From Pseudoscardovia radai (lineage in GTDB: Bacteria > Actinomycetota > Actinomycetes > Actinomycetales > Bifidobacteriaceae): 64,000 nucleotides of DNA. A program made the position numbers and the translations under genes. Of the stretch, positions 60,458 through 64,000 are shown in pieces. Under the pieces are notes generated by a model that saw only the letters and a list, made by a program, of their open reading frames with translations, was not told where the DNA came from and did no database searches. The stretch spans positions 1 through 64,000 of the forward strand of contig NZ_MWWR01000012.1 in assembly GCF_002259605.1 (NCBI RefSeq). Reading direction: 5' to 3'. Numbering within the stretch: position 1 is the first letter of the stretch; the number at the start of each line of letters is the position of its first letter.

Positions 60458-62010
60458 CAGACGGCCCCCTCTCCCACAGTGCCGGTTCCGATCGCGCCCC
60501 ACTGCGCCACATGCCCGCCGTCCATGCGCAGCAGGTGGGTGCAATGGCGCGCGATGGCGCGCAAGTCGTGGCTGATCATGATTACCGTCACGCCGCGCGC
60601 ATTCGCGTCGTCGGCGAGGCGAAGGAATCGTTCCGCTAGATTCGCGTCGAGGCAGGCGGTCGGTTCGTCCAGCACAAGCACCGGGGTGCGCATGGCCAGC
60701 ACGGAGGCGACGGCGACGGCGCGGCGCGCCCCGTAGTCCAGCGTGGCGGGCGGCGCGTCGGCCACGTCTGCGAGATCAAGGGCGTCGAGCAGCGCCCCGG
60801 TGCGCTCCGTCACCGCCTGCCGCGGCACGCCCAGCGCGCGCGGACCGTATCCGATTTCGTCACGCACCGTGGAGCAGAAGATCTGATGGTCGGGGTTCTG
60901 GAACACGAACCCCACATGCCGCGCCATGGCGCCCACGCTATGCTTCGCCACGTCGAGTCCGTCCACCGTCACCGTGCCGGCGCCAGGCCGCAGCAGGCCG
61001 TCGAAATGCCGCACCAGCGTGGTTTTGCCCGATCCGTTGCGCCCCGTCAGGCCCACGAAGGCGCCACGGGGAATCCGCAGACTCACGTCGTCAAGCGCCG
61101 GAGCCGCGTCCTTCGGTGCATTGGGGTACCGGTAGGTCACGTGGTCGAGGGCGATGACGGCATCATGCCCGTCGCCGCGCCCCTCGTCCGCCGCGCCCAC
61201 CACCTCGATGCGCGGATTCGCGCCCCGGGGCTGCGCCACGCCGGCGCGCTCCAGGGGTTCGCGCATCGTGTCGAAAACCTCCATGCCGCCGTCGGCGAAC
61301 ACGCCACCTCGGTCAAGCGCCACGATGCGGTCGGCGCGGCCGAGGAAGCATTCGGTGTGCTGCTCCGCCATGACGATCGTCATCGGCCTGCCGCCCTGCG
61401 CTTCGCGCCGCCGGATGGAGTCCAGCGCCTCCATCACCTCTCGCCGTCCGTCCGGGTCAAGCGCGGCGGTCGGCTCGTCGAGCACGAGAACGTCGGGCCG
61501 GCCCACGAGGGCGGCGGCGATGGCGACGCGCTGCATCTGCCCGCCTGACAGCTGCGTGGGCTGACGGCGGCGGAAGGCGCGCATCCCCACGGCATCCAGG
61601 GCGTCGTCGATCAGAGCGTCCATCAGGGACGGGTCGACGCCGCGGCTTTCAAGCGGAAAGGCGATCTCGTCCTCCACGCTGGCGCAGAACAGCTGCGATT
61701 CGGGGTCCTGCTGCACATAGCCCACGTGGCGGGACAGCTCCACCACGCCGGTTGTGCGCGTGTCGCGCCCCATGACGCGGACGGTGCCGCTCATGCGCCC
61801 TTCGGCAAGCGAGGGCACGATGCCCGTCAGCGCCATGCACAGCGTGGATTTGCCGGCCCCGGTCGGGCCCACCAGGCCGACGAATTGGCCCGCCTCAATG
61901 CTCAGGTCTACGCCACGCAGGGCCTGCACCGGCGCCTGCCCCTCCCTCGAGGGGTCATAGCGCCAGCCCAGGCCCTGCGTTTCGATCACGGTACGCGGCG
62001 TCGTCACCAC
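60457..62010 (-). CDS. ECF transporter ATP-binding protein, fused EcfA-EcfA' (two ABC domains)
   Basis: About 517 aa. The first domain has LVGPTGAGKSTLCMALTGI, LSGGQMQRVAIAAALVG and DVLVLDEPTAALDPDG. The second has LTGRNGSGKTTLVRHFDGL, FVFQNPDHQIFCSTVRDEIG and VLVLDEPTACLDAN, but its signature is degenerate (PPATLDYGARRAVAVASVL instead of LSGGQ), giving one canonical and one altered site. Fusion into one chain is known in YkoD-type systems. GTG start at 62010 or 62007, both behind GGAAGGG. Powers import with EcfT and the S component. Confidence 0.93.
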   Translation of the reverse strand: MVTTPRTVIETQGLGWRYDPSREGQAPVQALRGVDLSIEAGQFVGLVGPTGAGKSTLCMALTGIVPSLAEGRMSGTVRVMGRDTRTTGVVELSRHVGYVQQDPESQLFCASVEDEIAFPLESRGVDPSLMDALIDDALDAVGMRAFRRRQPTQLSGGQMQRVAIAAALVGRPDVLVLDEPTAALDPDGRREVMEALDSIRRREAQGGRPMTIVMAEQHTECFLGRADRIVALDRGGVFADGGMEVFDTMREPLERAGVAQPRGANPRIEVVGAADEGRGDGHDAVIALDHVTYRYPNAPKDAAPALDDVSLRIPRGAFVGLTGRNGSGKTTLVRHFDGLLRPGAGTVTVDGLDVAKHSVGAMARHVGFVFQNPDHQIFCSTVRDEIGYGPRALGVPRQAVTERTGALLDALDLADVADAPPATLDYGARRAVAVASVLAMRTPVLVLDEPTACLDANLAERFLRLADDANARGVTVIMISHDLRAIARHCTHLLRMDGGHVAQWGAIGTGTVGEGAV

Positions 62011-62081
62011 GCACCGCCCTTCCGGCTATGTCGCGCGGTCCGGCGGATCGACGGATGCTTCCGTGTCACGCGGCGTCTCCT

Positions 62082-62711
62082 TCAGTCCTCGTCCGCGGAG
62101 CCGGCGCCCACGCCGAGGTTGCCGAGGCGCACAAGCGGCGGGTACGCCTTGCGCACCGCGGAGAACAGCGCGATGCCGATCACGATGCCGACGCCCGCCT
62201 GCGCGAGGTTGCCGGGCACGTCCACCAGCGACGCGGAGACGCCGGACAGCACGATTCCCGCGAGGAAGTAGCCGAGCACCTTCCACAGCCCCGCCGCGAC
62301 GGAGCCGATGATCATATTCACGGGCTTGAACTTTCGCACCGACAGGCCGACGATGATGGCCTGGATGCCGTCGATGACCAGCGTGAACACCGCCCACTGC
62401 GGGTAGCCCGAGATGAGGTCGGACAGCGCCGGGCCGAGGCCGCCGATGATGCCGCCGATCCACGGGCCGAAGGCGTAGGACGAGAAATAGATCATCGCGT
62501 CCGACAGGTTGAGATAGCCGCGCGACAGCGTCGGGATCTTCACGACCATCGTGAACACGGTGGTCACGGCCGTCATGATGGCGATCAGCGGGATGAGACT
62601 CGCCGTGGGCCTGGAGCCCCAGGCGCCCCGGGATCGACGCGCCGCGACTTTCCCGGTCTTCCCGTCGTTGTCATCGTCCTCGTCATCGTTCGCCGTGGCA
62701 TTGCTCGCCAT
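62082..62711 (-). CDS. ECF transporter substrate-specific (S) component
   Basis: About 209 aa. A polar Asp/Lys-rich leader is followed by six helices with the pattern GYLNLSDAMIYFSSYAFG, GGIIGGLGPALSDLISGYP and AVFTLVIDGIQAIIVGLS. This fits the ECF-type S component family PF07155, which includes hydroxymethylpyrimidine (HmpT-like) binders; other vitamins are possible. GAGGAG is upstream of the ATG. First gene of the S-A-T operon. In its 300-base upstream region I see no TPP, FMN or cobalamin riboswitch core that would fix the substrate. Confidence 0.85.
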   Translation of the reverse strand: MASNATANDDEDDDNDGKTGKVAARRSRGAWGSRPTASLIPLIAIMTAVTTVFTMVVKIPTLSRGYLNLSDAMIYFSSYAFGPWIGGIIGGLGPALSDLISGYPQWAVFTLVIDGIQAIIVGLSVRKFKPVNMIIGSVAAGLWKVLGYFLAGIVLSGVSASLVDVPGNLAQAGVGIVIGIALFSAVRKAYPPLVRLGNLGVGAGSADED

Positions 62712-62916
62712 ATGCTGCTCCTCTTCTTGACGTTGACGCCGGGCGCGATCGCACCGGATACGGCGGCGCCGGACCAATCGCGTCAGGTCATCCGCCGCCC
62801 GAATCGTGCGGCATCCGATACAGACACCGAATATATACCGCCCCCGTCACCCGGCGCTCACGAATGCGCGGCGCACGGACACGCCCCGGAACGCACGCAC
62901 CGTCCGCATAACGATG

Positions 62917-62946
62917 CGCCCGGTCCGCTGGAACGGACCGGGCGCA
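62917..62946 (-). terminator. Hairpin terminator of the MetY-type gene
   Basis: GCGCCCGGTCCG and CGGACCGGGCGC form a perfect 12-bp stem with a 6-base loop between the metY-type stop (63013) and the ECF operon. No T-run follows on the minus strand. Bases 62712-62916 hold no gene I can support. Confidence 0.7.
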
Positions 62947-63012
62947 CATGCGTTCACGGGACGGGTCTGCGCCGTACGGACGCAAACCCTTGGGACTCCT
63001 TACGAAGTCGCC

Positions 63013-64000
63013 TTACTTGGCGAGGCCGGACTCGCGCAGGGCCTTGAAACCACCGTCGAGGTCCTCGATGATGTCGTCGATGTTCTCGAGGCCGATGGAC
63101 AGGCGGATCGTGCCCTGGTGGATGCCCTGGTCCTCGAGCTCCTCCGGGGACTCCTGGGAGTGCGTGGTGGACGCCGGGTGCACGACGAGGGACTTGGCGT
63201 CGCCCACGTTCGCGAGCAGCGAGAACAGGTGCAGGTTGTCGATGAAGACGCGCGCCGCGTCCTTGCCGCCCTTGATGTCGAAGGTGAAGATGGAGCCGCC
63301 GCCGTTCGGGAAGTACCTCTCGTACAGGTCATGGTCGGCGCGGCCCGGCACGGCCGGGTGGCTCACGGACTCGACCTCCGGGACGGTCTGCAGGTACTCG
63401 ACCACCTTGAGGGCGTTCTGCACGTGGCGCTCGACGCGCAGCGAGAGCGTCTCGGTGCCCTGCAGGAGCAGGAAGGCGGCGAACGGGGAGAGCGTGGCGC
63501 CGGTGTCGCGCAGCAGGATGGCGCGGGCGCGGGTCACGAAGGCGACGGGGCCGAGGGCCTCGTAGAAGTTGAGGTTGTGGTAGGAGGGATCGGGCTCGGT
63601 CAGCGTCGGGAACTTGCCAGGCACGGCCGCCCAGTCGAACTTGCCGCCCTCGACGATCACGCCGCCGAGCGTGGTGCCGTGGCCGCCGATGAACTTCGTG
63701 GCGGACTCCACCACGATGTCGGCGCCGTGCTCCAGCGGGCGGAACAGGTACGGGGTGGCGAAGGTATTGTCGACGACGAGCGGCAGGTTGTGCTTGTGCG
63801 CGATGTCGGCGATGGCCTCGATGTCGGCCAGGTCGGCGTTCGGGTTGCCGAAGGTCTCGATGTAGACGAGCTTCGTGTTGTCCTGGATGGCGTCCTCGAA
63901 GTTCTTCGGGTCGCTCGGCTCGACGAAGGTGGTGGTCACGCCGTCGCGCGGAAGGGTGTGGCGCAGCAGGTTGAAGGTGCCGCCGTAGATATGCTTGGAG
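63013..64000 (-). CDS. metY: O-acetylhomoserine sulfhydrylase / cysteine synthase-like PLP enzyme, 5' end beyond the window
   Basis: C-terminal portion, at least 328 residues, open to the window edge on its 5' side (the frame continues through SKHIYGGTFNLLRHTLPRDG). PLP residues: VVDNTFATPYLFRPLEHGAD and Schiff-base Lys in ESATKFIGGHGTTLGGVIVEG, then family blocks PDPSYHNLNFYEALGPVAFV and FTFDIKGGKDAARVFIDNL. MetY makes homocysteine from O-acetylhomoserine and sulfide (direct sulfhydrylation). It is related to, but distinct from, the trans-sulfuration enzyme at 22.1 kb. The start is outside the window. Confidence 0.93.
   Translation of the reverse strand, partial: SKHIYGGTFNLLRHTLPRDGVTTTFVEPSDPKNFEDAIQDNTKLVYIETFGNPNADLADIEAIADIAHKHNLPLVVDNTFATPYLFRPLEHGADIVVESATKFIGGHGTTLGGVIVEGGKFDWAAVPGKFPTLTEPDPSYHNLNFYEALGPVAFVTRARAILLRDTGATLSPFAAFLLLQGTETLSLRVERHVQNALKVVEYLQTVPEVESVSHPAVPGRADHDLYERYFPNGGGSIFTFDIKGGKDAARVFIDNLHLFSLLANVGDAKSLVVHPASTTHSQESPEELEDQGIHQGTIRLSIGLENIDDIIEDLDGGFKALRESGLAK

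Noticed and set aside
62712-63012. Possible TPP, FMN or other vitamin riboswitch upstream of the ECF S-component gene
   Set aside because: No conserved riboswitch core (for example the TPP CUGAGA box) could be found on the minus strand; only the hairpin at 62917-62946 stands out.

Overview
The window is a dense, GC-rich chromosomal segment of an actinobacterium, most likely Bifidobacterium or a close relative. The evidence is a WhiB1-type regulator beside a PdtaS-type sensor kinase, the block eno / FtsB-DivIC-like / DUF501 / Ppx-GppA, a gluABCD amino-acid importer, two LytR-CpsA-Psr proteins, a YhgE/Pip pair and an ECF importer. Nearly all genes have a purine-rich ribosome binding site, and coding density is high. 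I do not assign a species.

Layout. 1-0.7 kb: 3' part of an IS3-family transposase broken by an in-frame stop. 0.9-6.3 kb: two LCP-family wall-polymer ligases and an orphan FtsK/EccC-type ATPase (+). 6.4-9.7 kb: whiB1 (+), pdtaS (-), an HlyIII/PAQR membrane protein (+). 9.7-16.4 kb: terminators, a small palindromic element, greA, an FKBP isomerase, tRNA-Leu(UAA), ppx/gppA, DUF501, FtsB/DivIC-like, enolase and an alpha/beta hydrolase, all on the minus strand. 16.5-24.1 kb (-): a DUF559-like protein bracketed by two copies of a 28-bp palindrome, mfd, pth, a cystathionine gamma-synthase/lyase-family enzyme and a GNAT acetyltransferase. 24.3-31.3 kb (-): a UPF0182 membrane protein and the four-gene gluABCD operon. 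31.4-32.8 kb: a second palindromic element and a PPK2-family kinase (-). 33.0-40.1 kb (+): an overlapping operon of two YhgE/Pip proteins, a TetR regulator and an SGNH hydrolase, with a perfect 9-5-9 palindrome in its promoter region. 40.2-43.4 kb: a voltage-gated-like ion channel (-) and two paralogous lipoproteins (+). 43.6-47.0 kb (-): YeiH-type exporter, LysR regulator, YchF. 47.2-51.6 kb: an unusual Gln/Ala-rich membrane protein (+), an SDR enzyme (+), proC (-), an S33-type peptidase (-). 51.8-59.6 kb (+): a tandem-fused histidine kinase, a NarL-type response regulator, and a MacB-like ABC ATPase with a large FtsX permease. 59.6-62.7 kb (-): ECF transporter T, fused A-A' and S components. 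63.0-64.0 kb (-): the C-terminal part of a MetY-type sulfhydrylase running off the window.

How parts work together. The kinase, regulator, ABC ATPase and FtsX permease look like an envelope-stress or peptide-sensing module. The YhgE-YhgE-TetR-SGNH cluster looks like an auto-repressed envelope operon. EcfS-A-T form one vitamin or precursor importer, and gluABCD is a glutamate-type importer. The least explained items are the tandem histidine kinase with no second ATPase domain, the ~83-bp palindromic elements whose ends resemble the end of the broken IS, the lipoprotein pair, the palindrome-bracketed DUF559-like gene and the Gln/Ala-rich protein at 47.2 kb. No CRISPR array, prophage, rRNA operon or recognisable riboswitch was seen.
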